A stretch of DNA of 6,404 nucleotides from an uncultured Oxalobacteraceae bacterium. GTDB lineage: Bacteria; Pseudomonadota; Gammaproteobacteria; Burkholderiales; Burkholderiaceae. Position numbers and translations under genes: made by a program. Location of the stretch: the NCBI GenBank assembly GCA_946479255.1, contig CAMLFK010000280.1:1-6404 (forward strand), in the 5' to 3' direction. Below, one piece after another: positions 1 to 6,404 of this stretch. The notes below the pieces were generated by a model that saw only the letters and a list, made by a program, of their open reading frames with translations, was not told the DNA's origin and made no database searches. Positions within the stretch are counted from its first letter, which is position 1; the number at the start of each line of letters is the position of its first letter.

Positions 1-226
1 AGAGGCCAACCTTGTAGCCGGCGTGCAGCAGGATCGATTCGAGCATGGCGCAGGTGGAACCTTTGCCGTTGGTGCCCGCGACCATCACCACCGGGCAGTC
101 GAATTTCAGGCCCATGCGTTCCTTGACCTGCTTGACGCGGTCGAGGCCCATGTTGATGTGGACTTCGGCGTGGCGCGATTCGAGCAGGGCTAGCCAGTCG
201 GGCAAGGTGGTTGGGAGTGTGGTCAT
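1..226 (-). CDS. folC: Folylpolyglutamate synthase / dihydrofolate synthase, N-terminal 75 residues (partial)
   Basis: FolC uses ATP to add glutamate to dihydropteroate and to folates; it acts in the cytosol in folate synthesis. Seen: translation from the ATG at 226-224 gives an N-terminus with LPDWLALLESRH, then MGLDRV, then the Mur-ligase-type ATP-binding P-loop AGTNGKGST at residues 50-58, followed by a CAMLE..L..AGY.VGL stretch. All are hallmarks of bacterial FolC. The gene runs off the left edge, so only about a sixth of a usual 420-440-residue protein is visible and the Mur-ligase central and C-terminal domains cannot be judged. No clear Shine-Dalgarno precedes the ATG, but it is the family-like start. 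It lies 151 bp downstream of accD in the same direction, the common accD-folC arrangement, with a large inverted repeat between the two genes. Confidence 0.93.
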   Translation of the reverse strand, partial: MTTLPTTLPDWLALLESRHAEVHINMGLDRVKQVKERMGLKFDCPVVMVAGTNGKGSTCAMLESILLHAGYKVGL

Positions 227-249
227 GGTAAAAGTTCGGGTCTTAAAAT

Positions 250-350
250 GTCGATCCCGGCGGACGGCCGCCCCCTTGCTTGGAACCCGTAACACTAAGC
301 TGATGTGCTATGGGTTCCCGCCAAGGGGGCGGCCATCCGCCGGGAATGAC
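250..350. repeat. Long imperfect inverted repeat, REP/REPIN-like, between accD and folC
   Basis: Seen: arms 256-288 and 312-344 (33 nt each) are complementary at 29 positions around a 23-nt loop (289-311). Complementarity extends patchily outward to 250 and 350 (GTC at one end, GAC at the other). Mismatched pairs in the core are 265/335, 279/321, 280/320 and 281/319; 265/335 becomes a G-U pair in a minus-strand transcript. Each arm also holds its own small hairpin, GGCGG/CCGCC with a 4-nt loop (259-272 and 328-341), and the right arm is bounded by TTCCCG and CGGGAA. Two inverted copies of a GC-rich, self-folding unit in a gap between genes is the architecture of REP pairs (BIME/REPIN). Leaving the stem in the minus direction the transcript reads ATTTTAAGA, so the U-tract is too short for a confident terminator. 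Function is inferred: mRNA stabilisation, partial termination, or a dispersed genomic repeat. Confidence 0.75.
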
Positions 351-377
351 GTGGTATTGCTATTCGAGTGTGTTGGC

Positions 378-1250
378 TTAGGCGATGACCTCTACAGCCT
401 GGTCTTGCAGCAACGCCAGCAGGCGGGCGATTTCTTCGCGCATTTTGCGGCGGTCGACGATCATGTCGACGGCACCTTTGGTGACGAGGAACTCGGCGCG
501 CTGGAAGCCTTCGGGCAGCTTTTCACGTACGGTGTTTTCAATCACGCGCGGGCCGGCGAAGCCGATCAGCGCTTTTGGCTCGGCAATGACGACGTCGCCC
601 ATGAAGGCAAACGAGGCGGACACGCCGCCCATGGTCGGGTCGGTCAGCACGCTGATGAAGGGCAGCTTTTTCTCGGACAGCTTGGTCAGCATGGAGGTGG
701 TCTTGGCCATTTGCATGAGCGACAGCAGGCCTTCCTGCATGCGCGCGCCGCCGGTGGCGGTAATGCAGATGAACGGCACCTTTTGCTCCAGCGCGATCTG
801 GGCGCCGCGCACGAAGCGCTCGCCGACCACGGAGCCCATGGAGCCGCCCATGAATTCGAATTCGAAGCAGGCCACGACCACCGGCAGGCTCATGATGGCG
901 CCGCCCATGACGACCATGGCATCGGTTTCGCCGGTGGCTTCCATGGCCGCCTTGAGGCGGTCAGGATACTTTTTGCTGTCTTTAAACTTGAGGGTATCGA
1001 CCGGCAGGACTTCCTGGCCGATGTCGTAACGCCCGCCTGCGTCGAGCAGTGCGTCGAGCCGCTCACGGGCGCGGATGCGCATGTGGTGGCTGCATTTAGG
1101 GCATACGTGGAGATTTGATTCGAGGTCGGTACGGTACAGGACTGCTTCGCACGATGGGCACTTGACCCAGAGGCCTTCCGGCATGGTCTTGCGTGCGGCG
1201 GCGTCGGAACGCTGGATACGTGGGGGCAGCAGCTTTTCTAACCAACTCAT
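378..1250 (-). CDS. accD: Acetyl-CoA carboxylase, carboxyltransferase subunit beta
   Basis: AccD pairs with AccA to form the carboxyltransferase that moves CO2 from biotin on AccB to acetyl-CoA, giving malonyl-CoA for fatty acid synthesis in the cytosol. Seen: 290 residues, normal family length. A four-cysteine zinc finger sits at C31, C34, C50 and C53 (CPSC and CPKC). The crotonase-fold core follows, with GGSMGS at 135-140, TGGARMQEG at 166-174, [14 protein letters not shown] at 202-215 and IGFAGPRVI at 229-237; the glycine-rich loops form the oxyanion hole and CoA/biotin site in this family. The start ATG at 1250-1248 is fixed by an AGGAG five bases upstream and by the typical [11 protein letters not shown]-terminus. 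It lies 164 bp after trpA and 151 bp before folC. No frameshift or missing key residue is visible. Confidence 0.98.
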   Translation of the reverse strand: MSWLEKLLPPRIQRSDAAARKTMPEGLWVKCPSCEAVLYRTDLESNLHVCPKCSHHMRIRARERLDALLDAGGRYDIGQEVLPVDTLKFKDSKKYPDRLKAAMEATGETDAMVVMGGAIMSLPVVVACFEFEFMGGSMGSVVGERFVRGAQIALEQKVPFICITATGGARMQEGLLSLMQMAKTTSMLTKLSEKKLPFISVLTDPTMGGVSASFAFMGDVVIAEPKALIGFAGPRVIENTVREKLPEGFQRAEFLVTKGAVDMIVDRRKMREEIARLLALLQDQAVEVIA

Positions 1251-1255
1251 ATATT

Positions 1256-1260
1256 CTCCT
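1256..1260 (-). promoter_or_regulatory. Shine-Dalgarno of accD
   Basis: On the minus strand AGGAG is followed by AATAT and then the accD ATG, a five-base spacing. It is the only strong ribosome binding site I see in the window; trpA, trpF, truA and folC have weak sites or none. It supports the accD start and suggests that accD is translated independently rather than by coupling to trpA. Confidence 0.85.
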
Positions 1261-1414
1261 TCTGCAGCAATTCTCAGTGGACGGTAGTTTAGCCGCTAAG
1301 ATCGTGCTTGTCGAACATTAAGGGGTGTAACTTGCTGTTTTGACACTGTTTTTCCAACGCTTGCTATATGTTGGAGTAGCAGTGACGGCAGCGAGTTCCC
1401 CCTCTACGGTATAG

Positions 1415-2212
1415 TTATTGATCCAGCGCGCTGCGGATGCCGGAAACGAACTTTTGCACGGCCGCAACCGCCTGATCCTTCGGCGTGTTTTCCAGCTCCT
1501 GGATGATGCGGCTGCCAATCACGACCGCGTCGGCCACCTGCGCCACGGCCTTGGCGGTGGCGGCGTCACGGATGCCGAAGCCAACGCCAACCGGCAATTT
1601 CACATACTCGCGAATGGCGGCCAGGCGGCGCGCCACGTCTTCGGTATCGATATTGCCGGCCCCCGTCACGCCCTTGAGCGAGACGTAGTAGCTGAAGCCC
1701 GAGCCGAACTTGGCCACCTGGGCGATGCGCTCCTTGGTCGAGGTAGGCGCCAGCAGGAAGATCAGGTCGAGTTCGTTGGCGCGCATGGCCTTGGCGAAGT
1801 CTTCGCACTCTTCCGGCGGGTAGTCGACGACGATGGCGCCGTCGGCGCCGGCATCCTTGGCCTGGGCAATGAAATTGTCCGGACCAATTCGTTCGATCGG
1901 GTTGGCGTAGCCCATCAATACGACCGGGGTGGTCTGGTCGGTTTTGCGGAATTCGCGCACGTAGTTGAAGACGTCGCCGATGCCGATATTGAATTTCAAT
2001 GCACGCTCGCAGGCGCGCTGGATGACCGGGCCTTCGGCCATCGGGTCGGAGAAGGGCACGCCCAGTTCCAGCACGTTGGCGCCGCCGGCGACCAAGGCGT
2101 GCATCAGGGGAACGGTCATTTCAGGCCCCGGGTCGCCAGCGGTGATGAAGGTGACGAGACCGGTTTTGTTTTGGGCTTTCAGGGCGGCGAAGGTTGGTGC
2201 GATTCTGGACAT
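1415..2212 (-). CDS. trpA: Tryptophan synthase alpha subunit
   Basis: TrpA cleaves indole-3-glycerol phosphate to indole and glyceraldehyde-3-phosphate and channels indole to TrpB. Seen: 265 residues, family length, a TIM-barrel sequence with FITAGDP at 22-28, the catalytic strand [10 protein letters not shown] at 48-57, GYANPI at 101-106, Y175, the loop-6 motif GVTGAG at 181-186 (T183), the phosphate-binding GVGFGI at 209-214 and IGSRI at 232-236. Numbering matches the E. coli enzyme, so catalytic E49 is present. The other catalytic position, normally Asp60, is Glu here (MAEGPVIQ; codon GAA). The rest of the fold is intact, so I call a functional gene rather than a decayed one. It follows trpB by 71 bp with a hairpin in the gap; no clear Shine-Dalgarno precedes the ATG (2212-2210). 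Confidence 0.97.
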   Translation of the reverse strand: MSRIAPTFAALKAQNKTGLVTFITAGDPGPEMTVPLMHALVAGGANVLELGVPFSDPMAEGPVIQRACERALKFNIGIGDVFNYVREFRKTDQTTPVVLMGYANPIERIGPDNFIAQAKDAGADGAIVVDYPPEECEDFAKAMRANELDLIFLLAPTSTKERIAQVAKFGSGFSYYVSLKGVTGAGNIDTEDVARRLAAIREYVKLPVGVGFGIRDAATAKAVAQVADAVVIGSRIIQELENTPKDQAVAAVQKFVSGIRSALDQ

Positions 2213-2241
2213 GGTGGTAGCAATTTTTTATAGTTGGCGTG

Positions 2242-2269
2242 AGCTTGTCATCCCTAAGGATGACAAGCT
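2242..2269. repeat. Perfect 12-bp hairpin in the trpB-trpA gap
   Basis: Arms 2242-2253 and 2258-2269 are perfectly complementary over 12 bp with a 4-nt loop (2254-2257). The stem begins 14 bases after the trpB stop and ends 29 bases before the trpA start. On the minus strand it is followed by an A-rich stretch (ACTATAAAAAATTG) rather than a U-tract, and the plus-strand side has none either, so it does not look like an intrinsic terminator. A role in mRNA stability, processing or pausing between trpB and trpA is inferred. Origin as a dispersed GTCATCC/GGATGAC-type intergenic repeat is the alternative. Confidence 0.7.
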
Positions 2270-2283
2270 GAGAAATTAGGGGA

Positions 2284-3514
<1,231 letters not shown>

Positions 3515-3531
<17 letters not shown>

Positions 3532-4207
3532 GATGGGGCTCGCTTTCCAGGTGGGTATCGGCGGCCTTGACCGCGCCGACAAAGGCACGGATCAGGGACG
3601 CGTCCTTGATGCCCTTGGCCTGCTCGACACCACTGCTGATGTCGACGGCGAAGGGACGTACGCGCAGGACTGCGTCAGTCGCGCTGTGTACGCTCAAGCC
3701 ACCACTTAAAACGACCCGAGGCGCGAGTTCTTTTGGGATGATTGACCAATCGAAAACCTTTCCTGCCCCGCCATAGGCTTCCACGAAGGTATCGAGCAAG
3801 AGGCCCGAGAATAATGGACTGGCGGCGCGGTATTGAGCCTCGTATTCTAGCAAATCGGCGCCGGATGTGTCCGGCCGGACCCGAAATACCCGCATGAACG
3901 GGCGCTGCACGGCGGCCGCGATGGCCGCGCACTGCTGCGCCGTCTCGTCGCCGTGGAACTGCAGCTGCATGAAGGGTGCGCTCTGCGCCACCGCGACCAC
4001 CTCGTCCACCCCGGCGTTGACGAACAGCGCCACGGTCGAGACAAAGGGTGGAATGGCGCTCATCAGCGCGCCGGCTTGTTCTGGCGTGACGTAACGCGGG
4101 CTCTTGGCATAAAACACAAAGCCGATCGCGTCGGCGCCGGCAGCCACCACGGCCTGCACGTCTTGCCGACGGGTCAGGCCGCAGATCTTGATTCTAGTAC
4201 GGGGCAT
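3515..4207 (-). CDS. trpF: Phosphoribosylanthranilate isomerase
   Basis: TrpF catalyses the Amadori rearrangement of N-(5'-phosphoribosyl)anthranilate to CdRP, the step before indole-glycerol-phosphate synthase. Seen: 230 residues, a TIM barrel with KICGLT at 7-12 (general-base cysteine C9), [10 protein letters not shown] at 29-38, LQFHGDE at 82-88, the LLLDT strand at 136-140 with catalytic Asp D139, [10 protein letters not shown] at 145-154 (Ala where Thr, Ser or Gly is more usual), LSGGL at 167-171 and the phosphate-binding DISSGVE at 189-195. The frame is open further upstream inside truA, but the ATG at 4207 gives the family N-terminus and lies one base after the truA TGA. There is no clear Shine-Dalgarno, so termination-reinitiation is likely. 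The last ~15 residues (after AVKAAD) look like a hydrophilic tail created by reading into the trpB start. Confidence 0.96.
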
Positions 4208-4208
4208 G

Positions 4209-5006
4209 TCAAAACCAGGGTAACGGGCTGGTCGCGTCGTGCGGCAGACCCCACTTGGCATCGTAATCGATTTTGGCCAGGTACAGGCCGTCGGGCATGA
4301 AGGTGGGCGCCGCCTCGGCGCGGTCGCGCCCGGAGAGCACATCGGCCAGCCAGGACGGCTGGTGGCGGCCCTGCCCCACGTAGATCAGCGAGCCGATCAG
4401 GTTGCGCACCATGTGGTGCAGGAAGGCGTTGGCACGCACGGTGAACACGATGGCCTGGCCGCGCCGTTCGATGCTCACCTCGTGCATCTGCTTGATGGGC
4501 GACTTGGCCTGGCACTGCGAAGAGCGGAAGGCCGAAAAATCGTGGGTGCCGATCAGGCACTGTGCCGCCTCGACCATGGCGTCGACGTCGAGCGGGCGGA
4601 AGGTCCAGCCGGCACGTCCGGCGACCAGCGGCGAGCGCACCGGGTTGTTAAACAGGACGTAGTGATAGGTGCGCGCGTAGGCGGCAAAGCGGGCGTGGAA
4701 CTCCTGGCCTTCCAGTTCGGGGATCTCGTGCGCCCAGCGCACCGCGATGGCTTCGGGCAGGAAGGCATTCACGCCGCGTACCCACGACTGCATGGAGCGG
4801 CTCAAGCTGGTGTCGAAATGGACCACCTGTTCGAGCGCATGCACGCCGGTGTCGGTGCGGCCGGCGCAGGTGGTCGGCAGAAAGACGCGCGCGAATTCTT
4901 CGAGCGCCATCTCCAACCGGTCCTGCACGGTGTTACGGTCTGGCTGCTTCTGGTAGCCGTTGAAGGCGGTACCGTCGTACTGGACGCCGAGTGCTATCCG
5001 TTTCAA
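4209..5006 (-). CDS. truA: tRNA pseudouridine(38-40) synthase TruA
   Basis: TruA isomerises uridines 38, 39 and 40 in the tRNA anticodon arm to pseudouridine. Seen: 265 residues, family length. Motifs: [15 protein letters not shown] at 8-22, [11 protein letters not shown] at 47-57 with catalytic Asp D52, QVVHFDT at 60-66, ARTYHY at 111-116 with the conserved active-site tyrosine, [11 protein letters not shown] at 160-170, FLHHMVRN at 195-202 and FMPDGLYL at 236-243. The start is the TTG at 5006-5004: it is the only start-like codon between the in-frame stop just upstream and the essential YDGT motif, with only a weak GGA before it. It sits 31 bp downstream of fimV and one base upstream of trpF, so it is probably cotranscribed with both. 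Confidence 0.95.
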   Translation of the reverse strand: MKRIALGVQYDGTAFNGYQKQPDRNTVQDRLEMALEEFARVFLPTTCAGRTDTGVHALEQVVHFDTSLSRSMQSWVRGVNAFLPEAIAVRWAHEIPELEGQEFHARFAAYARTYHYVLFNNPVRSPLVAGRAGWTFRPLDVDAMVEAAQCLIGTHDFSAFRSSQCQAKSPIKQMHEVSIERRGQAIVFTVRANAFLHHMVRNLIGSLIYVGQGRHQPSWLADVLSGRDRAEAAPTFMPDGLYLAKIDYDAKWGLPHDATSPLPWF

Positions 5007-5037
5007 ATCAAGCGTCCATCAAAGCCGATTGCCTGCC

Positions 5038-6404
5038 TCATGCGAGCTTGGCGCGCATCTCGTTGGCCTTGCCGACCTGCTCGGAGCTGCCGCCCTTGAT
5101 GACTTCGTCGAGCAGTTCGCGGGCACCTTCCTTGTCGCCGATTTCCTGGTAGGCGATGGCCAGGTCCAGCTTGGTTTCCATCTCCATGTGCACGGCCGAC
5201 AGCTCTTCCGGCTCGCCGGCGGCGGCGCCGAAATCGTCAAGATCCGGCAGCGCGGTCGGTGCGTTATCGGTGGCCGGCAGGTCCAGGTCGATGCTCGACA
5301 TGTCGAATTGCGGCACGGTCGACGCAACCGGGGTGGCGGCGGCCGATGGCGCGGCCGATGCATTGCCGGATACCTCCGGCAGCTTGAAGAAGTCGTCCAG
5401 CTCTTCGCCGGCCGCGGCCTGCTCGGCAGGCGACAGCGATGGCGTTGGCGAAACAGGCGCAGCCGGCGTGGACGGCAAGTCGAAGTTCATTGCGTCCAGG
5501 TCCATCAGCGGATCGTAGGCGGCGCTCTTCGGTGCGTCGGCGGCCGGAGTCTCGGGCAAGGTCGGCAGCTCGAAATCCTTGGACAGGTCGACGCTGCCGA
5601 AATCGGCCGGCAGGTCGTTGGACTCCAGGTCCAGGCTGATCTCGCCCGGCGCCTGGGCGTGCTGCGCGGCCGGTGTGGTGGCAGCTGCCGCCGCGGCAGG
5701 AGCCGATGCCGGCGCATCGAAGGACATATCGAAGGCCATGTCGAACGACTCTTCTTCCTTGGCCAGGGCGACCGGCTCGGGGACTGGCGCCGGGGTCGGG
5801 GTCATGGACGGCATGCTGAAGTCCATCATCGGCTCGGCCTCTTCGGCCACTGGCGCAAACGCCTCCGCCGTCTTGACCACCGGCTCGTTTTTGGTGACTG
5901 GCTCGAAGCTCAGGCCACCCAGGTCGAAGTCGAGCGTGTGGTCGTCGGTGGCTGCGGCTGCGGGTGCCGGAACAATCGCCGGCTCGGCGATCGTGGTGGC
6001 ATCGCTGGACAGGTCCAGGTCGAGCGCGTCATGCACGTCGTTGGCGGTCAGCGGGTCATCGAGCTGGCTGCTCAGCATGACCTGCTGGGCCAGCTCCTCG
6101 GCCGTCGGTGCCGGAGCGACCGGCGCGGCATTGGCGGCGCTGGCATACAGCGGATTGTTCGGATCGATCGACAGGCCCAGCGCGGCGGCCAGTGCCCAGT
6201 CGTCGCCCTGCCCGCGCGTCATGCCGTACATTTCGCTGGCTTGCGTTTCGAAGGCACGCAGGTCCTTGCGGGCGGCGTAGATTTCGAGCAGCTTGAGGCG
6301 CACCGGATAGCGTTCCGGATGGATGCGCAGGGCTTCCTTGAGGATCTCTTCGGCCTGGGCGTCGCGGCCGTAGGCGATGTAGACGTCGGCTTCCGCCACC
6401 GGAT
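5038..6404 (-). CDS. fimV: FimV-family polar scaffold / type IV pilus assembly protein, C-terminal part (partial)
   Basis: FimV proteins span the inner membrane with an N-terminal periplasmic LysM part and a cytoplasmic TPR part; in Pseudomonas they support type IV pilus assembly, twitching and polar localisation. The visible 454 codons are cytoplasmic only; the 5' end lies beyond 6404. Counting from the codon at 6399: residues 2-83 carry the FimV TPR signature (AEADVYIAYGRD, AEEILKEAL, LLEIYAARKD, GLSIDPNNPLY). Residues about 90-392 form an acidic, Ala/Pro-rich, probably disordered linker with repeated D-hydrophobic-D motifs. Residues 395-453 are the conserved FimV C-terminal domain (METKLDLAIAYQEIGD, ARELLDEVI). 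The GTG at 6399 is an internal valine, since the frame stays open to the edge and reads PVAEADVY. The gene stops at 5038, 31 bp before truA. fimV upstream of truA is a recognised arrangement in this group. Confidence 0.93.
   Translation of the reverse strand, partial: PVAEADVYIAYGRDAQAEEILKEALRIHPERYPVRLKLLEIYAARKDLRAFETQASEMYGMTRGQGDDWALAAALGLSIDPNNPLYASAANAAPVAPAPTAEELAQQVMLSSQLDDPLTANDVHDALDLDLSSDATTIAEPAIVPAPAAAATDDHTLDFDLGGLSFEPVTKNEPVVKTAEAFAPVAEEAEPMMDFSMPSMTPTPAPVPEPVALAKEEESFDMAFDMSFDAPASAPAAAAAATTPAAQHAQAPGEISLDLESNDLPADFGSVDLSKDFELPTLPETPAADAPKSAAYDPLMDLDAMNFDLPSTPAAPVSPTPSLSPAEQAAAGEELDDFFKLPEVSGNASAAPSAAATPVASTVPQFDMSSIDLDLPATDNAPTALPDLDDFGAAAGEPEELSAVHMEMETKLDLAIAYQEIGDKEGARELLDEVIKGGSSEQVGKANEMRAKLA

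Noticed and set aside
45..1118. Plus-strand open frame spanning folC, the gap and accD
   Set aside because: It crosses two real minus-strand genes and an inverted repeat; the translation has no recognisable motif and changes character at each boundary.
1289..1318. Nine-residue frame MFDKHDLSG on the minus strand upstream of accD
   Set aside because: No Shine-Dalgarno, no Trp codons or leader-like features, and length well within chance.
1251..1414. Sigma-70 promoter for accD in the trpA-accD gap
   Set aside because: Minus-strand candidates such as TTCGAC with TAAACT, or TTGGAA with no -10 partner, match too poorly to call, though the gap could still hold a non-canonical promoter.
1418..2233. 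Long plus-strand open frame opposite trpA
   Set aside because: It mirrors trpA; its translation is a His/Gly/Ala/Val-rich sequence with no family motif, as expected of the antisense of GC-rich coding DNA. The minus strand has an unmistakable TrpA.
2213..2283. Intrinsic terminator or separate promoter between trpB and trpA
   Set aside because: The hairpin lacks a U-tract on either strand. The TATAAA on the minus strand has no -35 at an acceptable distance.
3532..3588. Longer TrpB start at 3588 adding 19 residues
   Set aside because: The added stretch lies wholly inside trpF, is unlike any TrpB N-terminus, and the ATG at 3531 gives the expected one.
4208..4342. Longer TrpF start at 4342 adding 45 residues
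   Set aside because: The extension is an out-of-frame reading of the truA 3' end; TrpF begins directly before KICGLT, so the ATG at 4207 fits.
5579..6280. Plus-strand Ser/Ala/Gly-rich open frame opposite fimV
   Set aside because: Its composition is the antisense reading of the Ala/Asp/Pro-rich FimV linker; it has no start context or domain and FimV explains the region.

Overview
The window holds one uninterrupted minus-strand gene cluster from a GC-rich beta-proteobacterium. Protein sequences and gene order (fimV, truA, trpF, trpB, trpA, accD, folC) best fit the Burkholderiales, probably Oxalobacteraceae (Massilia/Duganella/Janthinobacterium-like). That placement is an inference from remembered family sequences; no search was run. 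Every supported protein-coding gene is on the minus strand, so transcription runs from position 6404 toward position 1.

Layout in transcription order. (1) 6404-5038: the 3' part of a FimV-type polar/pilus-assembly scaffold gene, with a TPR block, a long acidic Ala/Pro-rich linker and the FimV C-terminal domain; it enters from outside the window. (2) 5006-4209: truA, tRNA pseudouridine synthase, with a TTG start. (3) 4207-3515: trpF, starting one base after the truA stop. (4) 3531-2284: trpB, overlapping the trpF end by 17 bp. (5) A 71-bp gap with a perfect 12-bp hairpin. (6) 2212-1415: trpA. (7) A 164-bp gap, then accD (1250-378) with a strong Shine-Dalgarno. (8) A 151-bp gap filled largely by a long imperfect inverted repeat (250-350). 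(9) The first 75 codons of folC (226-1), leaving the window.

Functionally, trpF, trpB and trpA supply the last three enzymes of tryptophan synthesis (PRA isomerase and both tryptophan synthase subunits). accD encodes the beta carboxyltransferase subunit of acetyl-CoA carboxylase, folC folylpolyglutamate/dihydrofolate synthase, and truA a tRNA-modifying enzyme. This housekeeping order is familiar in beta- and gamma-proteobacteria. The 1-nt gap and the 17-bp overlap point to translational coupling across truA-trpF-trpB; the longer gaps before trpA, accD and folC are where independent control or RNA processing could occur.

I see no mobile gene, CRISPR array, rRNA or tRNA, and no convincing new multi-gene system. 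The observations most worth a second look are a REP/REPIN-like inverted repeat between accD and folC, a glutamate at the catalytic Asp60 position of TrpA, the trpB-trpA hairpin, the repetitive acidic linker of FimV, and the TTG start of truA just behind a 3-codon ATG frame.
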